A stretch of DNA of 64,000 bases, taken from positions 62,001 through 126,000 of the forward strand of contig VCMS01000070.1 of NCBI GenBank assembly GCA_022539475.1, given 5' to 3'. Position numbers and translations under genes: made by a program. This document shows positions 1-13,500 of the stretch, piece after piece. The stretch's first letter is position 1. Each line of letters begins with the position of its first letter. Source of the stretch: Gracilaria domingensis. Lineage: Eukaryota > Rhodophyta > Florideophyceae > Gracilariales > Gracilariaceae. The notes under the pieces were generated by a model, which worked only from the letters and a program-made list of their open reading frames with translations, searched no databases and was not told the DNA's origin.

Positions 1-2147
1 CAGGTGCGCGAGATCGCAATAGTGACCATCTGCCACATTAGAAATGCAATGGGAGGCGGTTCGCAGAAGGACCGAGAATGAGTGGAGAGAACGAGAAACT
101 GATAGAGACGGTGCCTGATGAGATTTGGAGATTTGGGATTTGGAGGTGGTGGCAGTTGACAGCACAGTAATGGCACTTGCGCGTTGCTGTCATGCGATGG
201 TGCGATGCGCTCGGCCGCAACGAAGCCTCTGATATTGCATTTGTGACTGGAAGTATGGTGCAGCGGCGTCACACAGAGCGTTCTAACGCAAGCCGGTGCG
301 CCATGCTCAGCACCGCTGCTGGGTTCATTGTCTTGCTGTGGGGCCCCACATGCAGCGGTTGCGTTACTCGGCTGACCAGGAAAGTGCTTTGTTCGTTTGG
401 CAGTGGCGGAGAAGCGGCTAAAGTGGAAGAAGAAGCAAGTGAGCAACGACAGGCGGCTGCCCTAATTGGGTACTCGAAGGCGTCCAACTGACTTTGTTTG
501 GGAGAAGCTGAAGACATATGCTTCGGCCATCATGGCGCAGCATATGAGGAACACACCAGGGCTGGAACGCACGCTCTGCATCCGGATGCGCGTGAAAGGT
601 ACCTTTAGTAACGAAGACGATGGTGCTTGGCGGGGGATGCTTGACTGTCAAACATGAACTGGTGCAAGACTGCGACACGTGCCAACCGCGGCGAGCTACG
701 TGTTCCTGTGTGCCACGTGGCGCGTTGCGCTCACGCCAATCAAGCGCCGGCAACAAACGCGCTCGCCGAGTATGTCGAGAAAGCGCAACCCGCGCGCCAC
801 GCCCAGCACGTGGCCACGCGTCTCTCCCGAACGAGCGGAGCGCTCGCCCGCATCGGCGTGTGGGTGGCGTGCGCGCGTGCCGCGCGTGCCGCGCGTGCCG
901 TGGCGGCGGCCGGCGCAGTCGGCGTGCGGAGCGTCGCGGCGATGCGCGACACACGCGAGCGGCGGCGGCCACGCGCGGTGGCGAGCAGCGCGCAGCCGCC
1001 AACGGCGCGCTGCGCCGCGACGCGCAGTAAGGGAGCTCTCGTTTGTCAATCGTCGCCAGTGTAGGCAGCCATCCCTGGCAGGATGCTGCATACACGCAAA
1101 TGTTGGGAGCAATTGCGAGCTTTGGCGGCTTCGAGCCGTCAATTTTTCTCTTCTGCAATTGCACTCCGTGTCTTCCCCATCGCTCGCGTCTCCGCACATG
1201 GCGCAACCCTTTCCTCGTGTCTGCGAGTACGACATGTGCAACGGTACCTTGAACGGAGGCATTCATGTCTGCGCGCATGCCACACCGCCACTCCACGCCC
1301 AACGCGGGGACCAATTTTTGTTTCTGACAGAGTGCCACCATAGCTGAGTGGTTGTCGGCGTGGGCCGAGTCATGTCGCCGACGCACAAAAAGATATCAAG
1401 ATGCGCACTTGTTTGCCAGACAGTTGAAAATCGATGCAGTCATCCACTTTGAGCAGAACTGTTGACAAGACAAGAACTCATTCGCAGTGCGCCTGAGTTG
1501 GTATCATCTACTTTAATATGTTTGAGGGTTAGCGCTTCGCAGAACAGAATCGAAAGTGCATCGCATCCAGGTATAGCAAAGCAGGAAGCGTGGCCAGGCT
1601 TCCAGTCTGGACTGCGAAATGAGCTCATGTATCGAGCTTACCGTCACTCTATTCCTCTGATGACTGCAGCTCCTCGAAAGACACGGGTCTCTATATCAGA
1701 GCTCAAATCCTTGTGGGTCGCTCCCCTCTTTCTTCTGCAACTCAAGTACTCTTTTTTTTATTCTTTTACGGCTAATCGAAGCTTTACGACCTTCTCGATG
1801 ATTCATGATGCATGTGTGTCTGAGGTTTGCTCTATGATTTAGGTGGCATCAATTAGAAGTCGACCTCTGCCACACCCTGTTTCAGCAAGCTCCGTTGCAC
1901 TCGTTCTGTTTTGGCGTTGTTTGGCCGTCCGTTTGTACACGCACGCTCCAACCGGTATGGGGTGATACGACTGTGCGTTGCGCACATTGGGCAGGCAGCT
2001 GAGGCAAGCTTGGCGACATGAGGCGGTGCTTTGAGTAAATGGTTGAGAAAAAGTGGTGCTGTGATCAGGCGCGCAATGCGTGAAAGGATGAGTTTGATGT
2101 TTTGTTCGTGGCGATTCTTGTATATACGGATGTGACAGAACAAACGA
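1..2147. repeat. Intergenic spacer, type 2 (first copy, left end cut by the window)
   Basis: No gene is supported here. The sequence is nearly identical to 14757-18400, apart from the two transposon insertions present there. It contains a very GC-rich stretch (about 680-1030), a conserved imperfect inverted repeat (about 1024-1097), and the conserved ~300 bp that follows the stop codon of every NB-ARC/WD40 copy (about 1850-2147). Long open frames on both strands in the GC-rich part are stop-poor by composition and resemble no protein family I know. Confidence 0.7.
873..899. repeat. 9-bp minisatellite, three units
   Basis: The unit GCGCGTGCC occurs three times in perfect tandem. The homologous site in the second type-2 spacer (16477-16521) has five units, so this is a length-variable site between the duplicated units. 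Confidence 0.85.
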
Positions 2148-5100
2148 TCATTGCTGGCAGAAGACAAAATCGCAAACCGCGATTGAGCCGTGAGGACAAA
2201 GAAGAAGCCAAACTGGTAGCGGCGGCAGGAGTGCTCGGATGTGCCAAGCCACAGCTTGCCCTTGTGCGAGACGTCGAACTGCAGCGTTGTTGGACCGCTG
2301 CCACCACAGCGGCAGCTGGTGCGGCGCCGGGTGCGGCACGCACGTGTCGTCGTGCAGGCTGCACAGCTGCGGGGATGATACTTGAGCATCACATCGACAG
2401 CGGCGGCGCGCAGCGACACGAAAATCGGCCAACTGCCCGCGAGCGAGAACGGTGCGTGGCAACGCAGCTAGCGCCACGACTTCCCTCCCGCATATCGAGC
2501 AAACATCGTGCAAACTCCCACCCTGCTCCTCGTTCCACTCGCACGCCCCACTATCCCGGCGCGCACAGTCTAGTGCGGACGTATTCGGTGCAACGCACTC
2601 GGACGAAAACTTCTAGACGCGCGGAGTGCCGCGCGATGCAGCGCGTTCCAGCCGCACGCGGCGCACCCGGCCGCGTGCCCACAAACCTGCGCACGGTGCG
2701 GCCGCCACACTCCCGGTACGCAGGCGCTTCTAACCTGCCGGCGCCATCAGCGCGCACCGCACAACACGCACTAGACTCAGCCGTGGGTGCAACGCCCCGC
2801 TGGCGGTTCGCACCCACGGACGGGCACCGGGAGCGCAAGGCCGGACGGATCCCGACGACTTCGCACCTTGTCGGACGGGTCGTGTGCGCCTACCGCCTGG
2901 ACGCGCGGTGCGCGCATCTCCCGCGCGGGGCGGGTTCGTGTGTTAAGGGTAGTCCCTGAAAACGACAAAAGCCTGCACGCACGCTAGCCAAGTGCGCCGC
3001 GCGCGCCCGATGCTACTCTGGCCCACGTGCTTATCTGCTGAACGGCTAGGCGCAGTGCTCGCCACTTTAAGTGGCGCGCCGAGGGCGTCGTCTCCTGCGA
3101 TCCCGCGTCGCTTAATTCCATCGCCCGTGATCGCGGCTCGCACACGAAACCACGCACCTCCGGCCTCGTGCGCGTCCCACGCGGCTGGGCCCGCGTGCTC
3201 TCGTCTCTCTGGCCTGCGCCCCGCCAATCCTCTATTTGGAACATGCCCAAACACTGTTCGATTACGCGTCCCTTCCCCACAATTCTCCACCTGCCCCACA
3301 CGTCGATGCGCGTTGCCTCGTCATTGTCCAGTCTCTGGCAAAGCCGACAGAGCCGTTTCACTTGCACCCACGAACGAACCCAACCACCCCCCGTTACCCC
3401 CTTGTATCACGCCTCTTTCGGCTTTCCCATGACTCCCACACGCCAACCTCCTATCAATTGGCACCCGCACCCGTTTCATCTTCGCTGGACGGCCTTACGA
3501 CTAACTGCACGCCAAACTGCGATCTTCAAACAGATATTTCCAAGTGACTTCCGCTCTCACGCCGCCTCCAGCACTCGCATTCATTCCACATACGAATTTT
3601 GCGCCCTCCAGATTAACCAGCCTCCCATCTCCACTAAAAGCCAACCCATGCCACAGACCCGCCATCATTCTTCCCTGACACTCACTAGTATCATTTTCGC
3701 CGCTCTGCCGGCGTGTCCATACGAAACTCAGCCTTTCTCGCGACACCCACAAGCAACACTTCCTTCCGCGTTCGACCCGCACAGCGATACCACTTCGGCA
3801 CATTTGCGCCTTCTGTTCCCACTCACAAGATTCCCATGAGACCTGTACATACTGCGAACCGCCCATGTGCGAGATAGTCCTAGCATGGTGTACTCCTTAC
3901 GCACCTCCATATGACCTCGCGGCAGAACTTCTAGACACGCATATAGCCACTATTCAAGGCGAGATGCCTGCGTCGCAACAATACTCCGACAAACGGTATG
4001 CCGTCTATGTTCTCTATGTCCCAACCCACGTCTTCCCACGATCCCTTTCGACAGCGCGTCCCATCTTAAACTTCCCATCCCAATTGATTCATCAGGTCAG
4101 CAAACACCCCGAATCGTCCATTTCTCTCGACCAGACCCGCCACGCGATTTAGTAGAAACCCATCTCCGTCCGCAAAACACGACTCTTAGGAACTCGCCGG
4201 TGCGATCTAGGTTGTACTCACTGATTTCCCCACGTCTTCAGTCATACGCGAGACCAAGATAATGGTCTAAACTCAGCTTCTCCTATGCTTCTTGGAATCC
4301 ATACCCTCGGCGCCCCCGCACCTGTTTATGCTTCTCCAAATCAGCTCCCCCCGAGCAGCCCGTCAGAAACCCCCTTCTCCGCTCTCACCATGCTTTCCTT
4401 CTCTCTTCCTGCAATCTCCGCAACTATGTGCTCTCAAAACCCAGACTCGTACGCGTCGTCTTACACTCTTTGAATGCGGTTATATCCAGTCGTTCTCACC
4501 GCTGGGAGACCAACACCTACCCGTCGGGGTGATTTGTCGTGACACTGCATCTCTGTGCTTAGTCTCGCCCATGTGCAGAATCACTCCAAAGTGCCTCTTC
4601 TTCGCTTTCCTTCCTTTCCTCCCTAGTGCTTGACTAGCGACCGAGTGCTGTTTGCCCCATTGACAAACTTCAACTGCTCACAGCAAGACGATTCAAACTC
4701 TTCTCCTAAGACGTTTCGCGATCACAAGCTCAACGCTCGCCAATGAGCGCCATAGCCAACTCTCCTGTCATACTTCCTCCCGGGCGGTGCCATAGCTGAG
4801 CCCGTCGAGTCAAACGTTGTTTGCTCTGCCTGTAACACATCTCTGTCGTGTGTCGCACGAGCCACCACCATTCCGTCTTTCGTCGTGGCATTCCGTTCAT
4901 ACAGTCTTACAATCGTGCAGTGCTTGCGTATATTTCTGCACGAAGCTGCATTGGACAATTAGGCATGACACATGCTGCATAGCTCTCCCGCGTGTGTGCC
5001 GGCTAAGCGTTGCCAACAGCACAATCTTCATTTAACATTCGATCGCAAATCCGTGCTTCTCTTCTCACCCCACGCAGCGAACGCGAAATGCATATCTCGA

Positions 5101-7210
5101 CCAACTACTTCGACATACACGTGTCAATTGTTTAGCTGTTATGCATTCCAATATGTATCCCAATCTAATCAATAACTCAGCTAATTCAGTACTCTCGTCT
5201 TCTTCTAGTCTCAGTCTCGAATCTAATCAATGTCAAGCAAGAAATCGTCCAAAATTGTCATGCACACGCAGAGCTTCTCTGTCCCTCCTCTGTAATCGCA
5301 AGCCGTCACAACTACACAGCACCAGAGCAACTAGCTTGCCTAGCCTACCCCTTTCTGGACTAGCTGACTGCACTTGCGAACGTACCCTCAACTGACCCAA
5401 AGCTTCGTTATTGCAGGCTATGTTGAACGAGACAGGGTGACGACTCCGGCTTTGCATTGTTCAACACACCAACGGGTGTAACGACCAGCATTTCGCTCTT
5501 CAATACATCTGGAGGTACAATAAAGGCTTTTCGCTAGCTCAACTGTCTCCCTTTAACCACTCCGTACGGCTCAGGCCAGGTCTCATGACACGAAGTTACA
5601 ACCACGCTTCTGTCTCCGTATTACGCACACCCGTATATCGGCCTGGGTTTCCGCTAACCAGTGACTATCTTGTGGTGCTGCAACTTTCATGATACATACT
5701 CAGCACCGCGATCCTCTGTTGCATAGCTCCGCCAAAAACTCTACAAGACTCTCCACGTACACTTTCTCACTGCACCACGAGCAGACGGCACCCACTGGGT
5801 CAGCGAGCAAAGAGAGCACGTATATCCTGTATTCCTATGCGAACGAAGTCCACAGAGATCTACGCTGCAATACGCTCGCATGATCTCCGGAAAGCAATCG
5901 GGTGTCTGTTTAATCGAACACCCGTTCCAAGGCTCAGCCGCGTGATTTCAGTAAACATGAGGATGGTAGCGCGATAGTCACTCTTACATATATATCGAAG
6001 GGCTTCATCTGAATGTGCGTCATGGCCTTCCGGAGCGAGGCTCAGGCTCCCGTGCGTCGTTTGATCAAGACGACTGTCAGTCGTAATACACATGCCAAGA
6101 TGCGATGTCATCCCATCAAACCCTCGTGTCTCTATCATAAGACAATCGGCTCAACCAGAAGAGACATTGTGTGATTTCGCACGAACCGAGATTGCCTCGG
6201 CGCTTGTCATGTGCGTCTCGCTGCAGCTTTCCTTCACGGCTGAGCTTCTGTTTCCGTCTTATTCGTAGTACAAATCGTCTCTACATCTTGATCCGAGACT
6301 ATGAGATAACACACGAGTAGCGATGACCAGCTCCCTAGTTGTCATAAACGTGCAGAGCACACATCCGGGAACCATCCACTCTCTCCGATAGAGTGCGAAT
6401 TCCTCATCTACCTGTATTCTAAAGTCCCCCAAGAGCTGAAGCTCGCAATCGTCAGTTTCCACGGACTTCCTGCTCCTGTCCTCCCGTTGTTCAGTCTCCC
6501 ACTCTGTCCGGCATATAGTTCGAGCTACCGACTGGCACACCATCCGGAACTGCTTTTCACATCAGCCAAACTACTTGTTTCAGTCCCGGAGCGCGCACGT
6601 CTTTCCAACTCCGCCCCGCCCGGCAGCCACAACCGCAGCACTTTGTGCTCCGATGTTCGCAGTACCGCTGCCTTGAGCTTTCCTTCAGACGTCTGCAAAG
6701 ATTCGTAATCCAGAGTGAGTCGTGGTGGATTGGGCGGCACAGTTCCATGTTTCAGAAAATGCACATCAGTTTGTGCAAAATCATCACCGTCTGTCACTGC
6801 CACTTCTCTCTCTTTTACAAACTCTTCAAACTTCTCCACGTGCCCTCGACTTCGGTCAAAGTTTGGTTCGCGAGCTGTACTCGATGCAATAGCGTAGCAC
6901 TCGCAACGTCTGGCGCTAGCTTGACACACCTTTCCCTCGCCTGCTGCAACCTAGTTCTCCAAGTGCACAACATATGAGACGAAGAGTGTTGTCCACTTGG
7001 CTCGTTGATCCAAACTTGAACACGTTGCAGATGTTGATCGAGCAGTTGTTGAACGTGTCTCAATCTTTCGCGGTTGCGCGAGGCCAGGTCGTGGTGGCGA
7101 ACAGGGGCTTTGAGTTTGTCCTCCACGTACATGAGAGCGGCTGGGGCCGCAGCTGCGACTGCAGCGGCCGCGGCTGCGACTGCAGCGGCCGCGGAGACTG
7201 GCTCTGCCAT
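2148..7210 (-). pseudogene. NB-ARC/WD40 gene copy D, heavily decayed
   Basis: The first ~220 codons (7210 down to about 6540) are recognisable and close to copy C, including the Ala-rich N-terminus and the INEPSGQHSS motif. That Ala-rich stretch is lengthened by a tandem duplication of ~21 bp near 7153-7194. The frame is lost at about 6829, where one G is missing relative to the other copies. From about 6540 to 2460 homology is patchy, with many substitutions and small indels: 3347-3450 still matches the WD40 part of copy A well, while 4500-6500 is barely recognisable. The last ~300 bp, with the stop at 2148-2150, are again well conserved. This is a dead gene with unusually well-preserved ends. 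It keeps no intact nucleotide-binding motif set. Confidence 0.85.
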
Positions 7211-10200
7211 TCAAGCGTTGAGCTAATGTGAGTGATTCAAACTCGAAAGTAGCAATGGTAACCGGAGCGGCGTGCGACCGGTGCTTGTGATGCCGAGGCG
7301 CGTTCGTTCGGAAAAGCGGGAAACGAGCAGAAAAAATTCGAGTCGTTCGATTTCGGCAACGAGAAGGTTCGACGACGTATGAGCTGGATTTATTCGACTG
7401 AGCAAACCAGCTGCGCCATAGTGGCCAATCTGGTACATCAGAAATGCACGGAGAGGCGGTTTGCGAGGGAATGACGGATAGATGAGTGGAGGAGAGAAGG
7501 AGACACTGATGGAGACGATTGATCGACAGCGAAGACTGTCAGTTGGAAGCCCAAGTGATCGCGAGACGCTGATGCCTGCTTGAGGAGTTTGAGAGACATG
7601 CTGGTGTTGCTAGCTAGTTGTCATACTACAGCAAGGGCACTTGCGCATTGATGTCATGCGATCGTGGCGTGTGCACATGTACACGTATACGCCGTCATCC
7701 ATCAATGGCAGATGTGACACTTCGGAACTGAAATCCCTAATTCCCACATGCTGCCTTTTCGTCTTCTCCAACAGTTGTGTACTCCCACAGGCAGCTCCAT
7801 GATGCTTCTCCTTCATGTTGACGAATGCAGAATTGACTACTTTTGTCCGTTGTCAACATACCTGGGGACCCTTCTGCAAATCGCACAATGCATCGCGCCC
7901 GTGTCAAGCTCGGAAGAAAAACGCATATGCGGCGAGACGGCGAGCTACGTGTTGTTGTGCGCCATGTGGCGCTTTCCGCACACGCCAATAAAGCGCCGGC
8001 AACAAAACGCGCTCGCCGAGTGTGTCGCGCCAAGCGCCGTGTGACCCGCGCGCCACGCCCGGCACGTGGCACGCGTCCCTCCCGCACGGGCGGCGCGCGC
8101 GCGCGCATCGGCGGGTGGGCGGCACGGGCCGCGGGGAGGCCAAAACTAGGACATCGAGAGACACATGGCCACAAATAGCCTACATTTTTCTGTCGTCTCG
8201 GCCTCTTTGTTGAATTTCGATGTAGTACACAGTGTACGCTACAGCCGGGATAGCTATCAGTACCTTTGGTATCTCAATGGCTCTCTGCGCGCCGTAACCC
8301 TGATGGTCTTCCAGCGTTGGCACATAATTTCTAACGAGGCAAGAGGGCCCCATAGCACAAAGACGGCGGTATAGGCGTCAATGACGAACCTCGGTTGGTC
8401 TGGGCGATTGAGCGGACCATTGCGGTCGACGAGGTCACAAATGGGCTCCCTGGCGACACTCCGGCGAAGATGCTTGCCAACTGTGTGGCCCACGCCCGAA
8501 TCTCGAGAGCCAGCGCGAGCATGTCAGTTGACTGGCACACATGTCAGTAGGTGCCCACGTGGACGCGCTGTCGAAAGGCAGCAATTCCACAACGGCAGCT
8601 CCAGGCGGCGGCACGCGAGGCCGACGCGTGGCGTCGCCGCGTCGAATCGAATCGCGGCCGTCGAGTTGGCAGCGCGCGCCGCGCTCCCGCCGTCGGGAGC
8701 GACAGCACGGCTGTGACAGCCGCCAGTTGGGCGTCCCTCGCGCAGCTTTTCCTCCCGCAGCTGTTCGATCTCGCGGGGAGCATTTCCCGGGATGCCGCTC
8801 GCACGTGCTGCTCAGCGCGGCTGACTCGCCCTCTGCGGGGCTTCGCGATGGGTCGAGCCCTCCTCGTCAAAGCTTTCGGTCACGGCCGCGTATGACCTTG
8901 CGCAGTGAGTGGCACTGCCTCGGACCACCGCCGGAGAGAGACACGCGACGACAGTTGTTCGGGGGAAGCAGCCCTCGTCTGTACATCGTCGCAAGTGTAT
9001 GCAGCCATCGCTCGCAACATGGCTGCATACACCGCTCCTAATGCCAATAGCTCGTGTTGAAGGAATCCTTCAATGATCGGTCTCCCAGCCCTTCTGTCCA
9101 GTCGGTACTCGCATGTATACCTCCTGACAGCTCTCTGCCACGCAATTGCCCTTATGCGCTTCCAACTGGCGGAAATGATGGCGTATCTTACAACCAAGAA
9201 GGGCGCATGGGACAAACCCGAAAAGGGTGGGAGCCAATTGAGATTCGTGGTTGTTTCGAGCGTCTCAGAGAACATTGCTGGCGAACTGACGGATACGTGG
9301 ACACGCCTGCAAACTCATGCAGCGTAATCTCAATTCTGGCTTACACAAGGAACTGGAGCCAAAACTGCAAAACTTGCTTCAATTTTTGCCTTTCTTCGCA
9401 AATGATGCTGATCTCTTCAATTCTACGCCGCGTCTTCCCCATCGCGCCCGTCTCCCTTTTTGCGACGACCTCTTTCACTTGGGATGTACCAAACGCAGAA
9501 ACCGTCGCTCACTCCGACAGCCCGCTCCTTGTTTTCTCCGCACTTGCCGCACATGGCCTAACCTTTTCCTCGCTCCATGTGTGCGAGTAAAACGTGTACA
9601 ACGGTACGGTACCTCGAATGCTTGCATTCATGTCTGCGCGCATGCCACAACGCAACTCCACCCCCAACACGGAGGACCAATTCTTCTTTCTGACAGAGTG
9701 CCCCCATAGCTGAGTGACTGTCGGCGTGGGCCGAGTCATGTCGCAGACGCACAAACATGATATCAAGAAGCGCACTTGTTTGCCAGACAGTTGAAAATCG
9801 ATCCGGTCACTCAGGCAGATAACGATGTTTCCCTGCGCAGGTGCAACCCACGCAGCACGTGGGTAGCCTACGCAATTCAGTTTACAAACTGAATTCGGTG
9901 ACGGTGGAACATCTCCACCTACGCAGTGCCTACACTGCGAAGCCATCAACAGCTACTTCAATTTGTTTGGGGGTTAGCGCTTCGCAGACCAAGCCAGAAT
10001 CGAAAGTGCCTCGCACCCAGGCATACTAAAACAGGAAGCGTGGCCAGGCTTCCAGTGTGGACTGCAAAATGAGCTCATGTGGTCAAGCGTACCGTTACTC
10101 TATCCCTCTGATGATCGCAGCTCCTCGAAAGACAATGGTCTCTATAACAGAGCTCAAATCTTTGTGGATTGCTCCCCTCTTTCTTTTGCAACTCAAGTAC

Positions 10201-10591
10201 TCTCTTTTTCATTCTTTTACGGCTAATCGAAGCTTTACGACCTTCTCGATGAATGCGTTTTTGAGGTTTGCTCTATGATTTAGATGGCACAAATTGGAAG
10301 TCGACCTCTGCCACACTCTGTTTCAGCAAGCTCCGTTGCACTCGTTCTGTTTTGGCGTTGTTTGGCCGTCCGTTTGTACACGCACGCTCCAACCGGTATG
10401 GAGTGATACGACTGTGCGTTGCGCACATTGGGCAGGCAGCTGAGGCAAGCTTGGCGACGTGGAGCGGTGCTTTGATGTAAATGTGTTGAGAAAAAGATGG
10501 CACTGTCATGAGGCGCGCAATGCGTGAAATGACGAGTTTGATGTTTTGTTCGTGGCGATTCTGGCATATGGCGATGTGACAAAACAAACGA
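7211..10591. repeat. Intergenic spacer, type 1 (first copy)
   Basis: This is the spacer between gene copies D and A, nearly identical to 22688-26389. Relative to that copy it lacks about 380 bp, including one arm of a 35-bp-arm hairpin, with the break near 9036. It includes the region upstream of copy D, in which the short block around 7379-7400 (minus strand GTCGAATAAATCCAGCT) is kept in all four units at 115-180 bp before the start codon. It also includes the conserved sequence after the stop of copy A. I see no supportable gene. Confidence 0.7.
8977..9036. repeat. Truncated spacer hairpin
   Basis: One full arm and loop, with part of the second arm, of the hairpin intact at 24456-24535. 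The second arm stops at the deletion that distinguishes this spacer from its duplicate. Confidence 0.7.
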
Positions 10592-13500
10592 TCATTGCTG
10601 CGGAAGACAGAATCGCAAACCTCTGCCGGGATTGACCAATGGGGCGAGGAAGAAGCCAAACTGGTAGCGGCGGCAGGGATGTTCGGATGTGCCAAGCCAC
10701 AGCTTGCCCTTGTGCGGGGCGTCGAACTCCAGCCTTCTTGACCGCTGCCACCACAGCGGCAGCTGGTGCGGCGCCGGGTGTGGCACGCACGTGTCGTCGT
10801 GCAAGCTGCACAGCTGCGAGGAGTTATCCGCAAGCATCACATCGACAGCGCCGGCGCGCAGCGACACGAAAATCGGAATTTTGCCCGCGAGCGAGAAGCG
10901 GTGCGTGGCCACGCGCTGCGCCACGTCCCACACGACCAACACGTCGTCGTCGTATCCCGCCGCCACTCGCGCGCCGTCGTCGCACATGGCCACGCACCGT
11001 GTCGGCACGGGCTGCAAGTGCGCGCGCAGCGCGCCGCCGACAGCGGCGCCGCGGCGCGTGTCCCACACGCGCACGTCGCCGTCACCGTCGCCCGACGCGG
11101 CGCGCGAGCCGTCCGCGCACAGCGCCACGCACAACACGTGCTCACCGTGGCCGAGCAGCGCGTCGCACACGGCGGCGCCGGAGCGCACGTCCCACACGCG
11201 CACCGCACGGTCGTGCCGACCGCCGGACGCGAGCCGCCGCGCGTCCGCGCTGAACGAAAGCGCCGCCACGGTGCGCTCGTGCGCGCGCAGCACCTGCGGC
11301 CGCAGCGCGCCGCTGGCGCCGTCCCACAGCCGCACCGTCCCGTCCAGCGACCCCGTCGCAATCCACCGCCCGTCAGCGCTCACGCACACACACTCAATCG
11401 CCTCCTCATGCGCGTCCTCACCGCGGCTGCCGCTCTCCGCCTGCGCGCCCCTCACATCCCACACTCGAACGCTTCCGCCATCCATCCCGGCAAGCCCGAC
11501 AGAGCCGTCTTCACTTGCACCCACGAAACGAACCCAACCACCCCCCGTACCCCCTTGTATCACGCCTCTTTCGCTCCCATGCTCCCACACGCCATAGCCT
11601 CCATCAACTGCACCCCAAAAAACCAGTTTCCCATCTTCACTGAGCGCTGCGCTACTCCCAGAAAGTCCGGCTTCAACAAAGTTCAAGTAACTTCCGCTCT
11701 CAGCGTCCAGCACTCCAATCATTCCACCATACAAAGTTCCCGTTACAATCAGTTCCCCATTTCCACTGAACGCCACACTTGCCACAGAACCATCATTCTC
11801 ACAGATCTTTTCGCCGCTCTCTGCGTCCCATACGTAAACTCCACCCTCTTCCAACCCACAACACACCTTCCTTCCCGTCGAGCTCACAGCAACGCACTCG
11901 ACATTCCCTTCTTTCCCACTCACAAGTTCCCGAGCAGTTCCATCGCCCTGCAGGTCCCACGTTACCACATTGCCAACATCTGCCAGCCCACACGCAACCC
12001 ATCTCGAATCCTCGCTCACACAAATGCACCAAATCGCTTCCTCCCTTCCCACACTACTCTCCACGTCCCTCGCAGCGTCCCACTTCTTCACGTTATTATC
12101 AGCATCCACGTACACAACCATTCGTCCATCTTTTGACAACGCAGCGGATCCATACCTTCTTATCTTTCTTTCAAAACGGTTTAGACTGCCGTGCGTTAAG
12201 TTGTACTTCACTATTTCCAACTTCTCACCATACCTGACCAAGATTGTTAACTCACTCTTATGTTTATGAATACCCAATACGTCCCCCTCCACTTGTATGC
12301 TCTCCAAATCAGCGCCCCCAGCAGCCGTCAGGAACCCTTCTTCCGCTCTCAACCATGCTTCTTCTCTCTTCTCTGCAATCTCCGCAACTTGCTCCAAAAA
12401 CTCACGCGTCGTCTTACACTTCTTTGAATGGGTTATCAGTCGTCCATACAGCTGGAACCACACCTCCCGTGGGTTTCGTGACACTGCGACCTGGCTTAGT
12501 CTCGCCGCATGTGCAATCATTTCCAGTGCCCTCTTCTTCTCTTCCTTCCTTTCCATGCTTGAACGAACGAGTGCTGTTTGCCCATTTGAAACTTCACTCT
12601 CAACAGCAAAGATTCCACTCTCTGTGAGACGCTTCGCTATCCATTCAGGCTTCAGTAGCAGCCAAACCAATTCTTCATCTTCTCCGGCGTCCTTGAGCAG
12701 TCGGCAAACGTTGCTCTCCAGGTACCCATCTCTGTCTTCCACACCCCACCATTCTCGTCTTCTGCATTCCTTCATACACTCTACAACCGGTGCGTCTTCC
12801 ACAACTGCCGCATTCTGGACAATATCGGCCCTACCTTTGTCCGGCTTCCAACAGCACACTTTCCTTAACTTCATCCAAATCCTGCTCTTCTCATCTTCAG
12901 CCGCTCCTAAACTATTCGGAACCACTTCGGATATTCTGTCAACTTTAGCAGTATCATCTCCAATGTACCCATTCAATAATCGCTTAATGTACCTGCGCTT
13001 CTCATCTCCCGAATCATGCCGCAACACATCCAAAATGTCGTCATGCACACGCAGCACCTTCTTCTTCCCTCGAATCGCAACCTCCACCACAGCCACCGAG
13101 TCTAGAGCTTCCATCACCTTCACAGCCTCACCTGCCTCACTCAATCCCCAAAGCTTCTGCAGCATCGAGACAGGTACTTCCTGCTGCTTCTCCAGAACAC
13201 ACAATGTTCGAAGCATTTCCCGAATCGAGTACGTAAAAGGCTTGCCTGACTCCGTCTCTCCTTTCCATCGACGCTCAAGTACTGACATCGAAGTATCAAC
13301 CACGTTCCTTATCGCACCGTAACCGGGCCAGTGTTCTGTAACCAGTGACTTCTTTGTGGCCTTCAACTCTTTATGATACATACTCAGTGCATCCTCTTTT
13401 GGTTCTGCCATTCGCGTCACGTATTTTCGAACACCGGCACCGGTCACAGCCAAAAGTAAAGGTATTCCTGCACAAGTCAACAGAATCTCCTCCAACGCCT

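Noticed and set aside
418-1386. Long minus-strand frame of 322 codons in the type-2 spacer
   Set aside because: Arg/Ala/His-rich translation of CG-rich sequence, with competing frames of similar length on both strands. The homologous spacer at 16.2-17.0 kb shifts the frame several times, so it is not conserved as protein.
8257-8493. Minus-strand peptide with a vague integrase-like look (CDLVDRNGPLNRPDQPRFVID)
   Set aside because: Only one phrase is suggestive. No DDE residues, zinc-binding motif or RT neighbours are found, so it is too weak to call.
8541-9041. Plus-strand frame of 166 codons in the type-1 spacer (and its duplicate at 24023)
   Set aside because: Low-complexity Arg/Ser/Ala composition and no start context. 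It is open in both duplicates only because the DNA is almost identical.
10639-12136. Plus-strand frames opposite the WD40 regions of copies A, B and C
   Set aside because: Shadows of the GC-rich minus-strand WD40 coding sequence. Their amino-acid content is the expected Arg/His/Pro antisense pattern.
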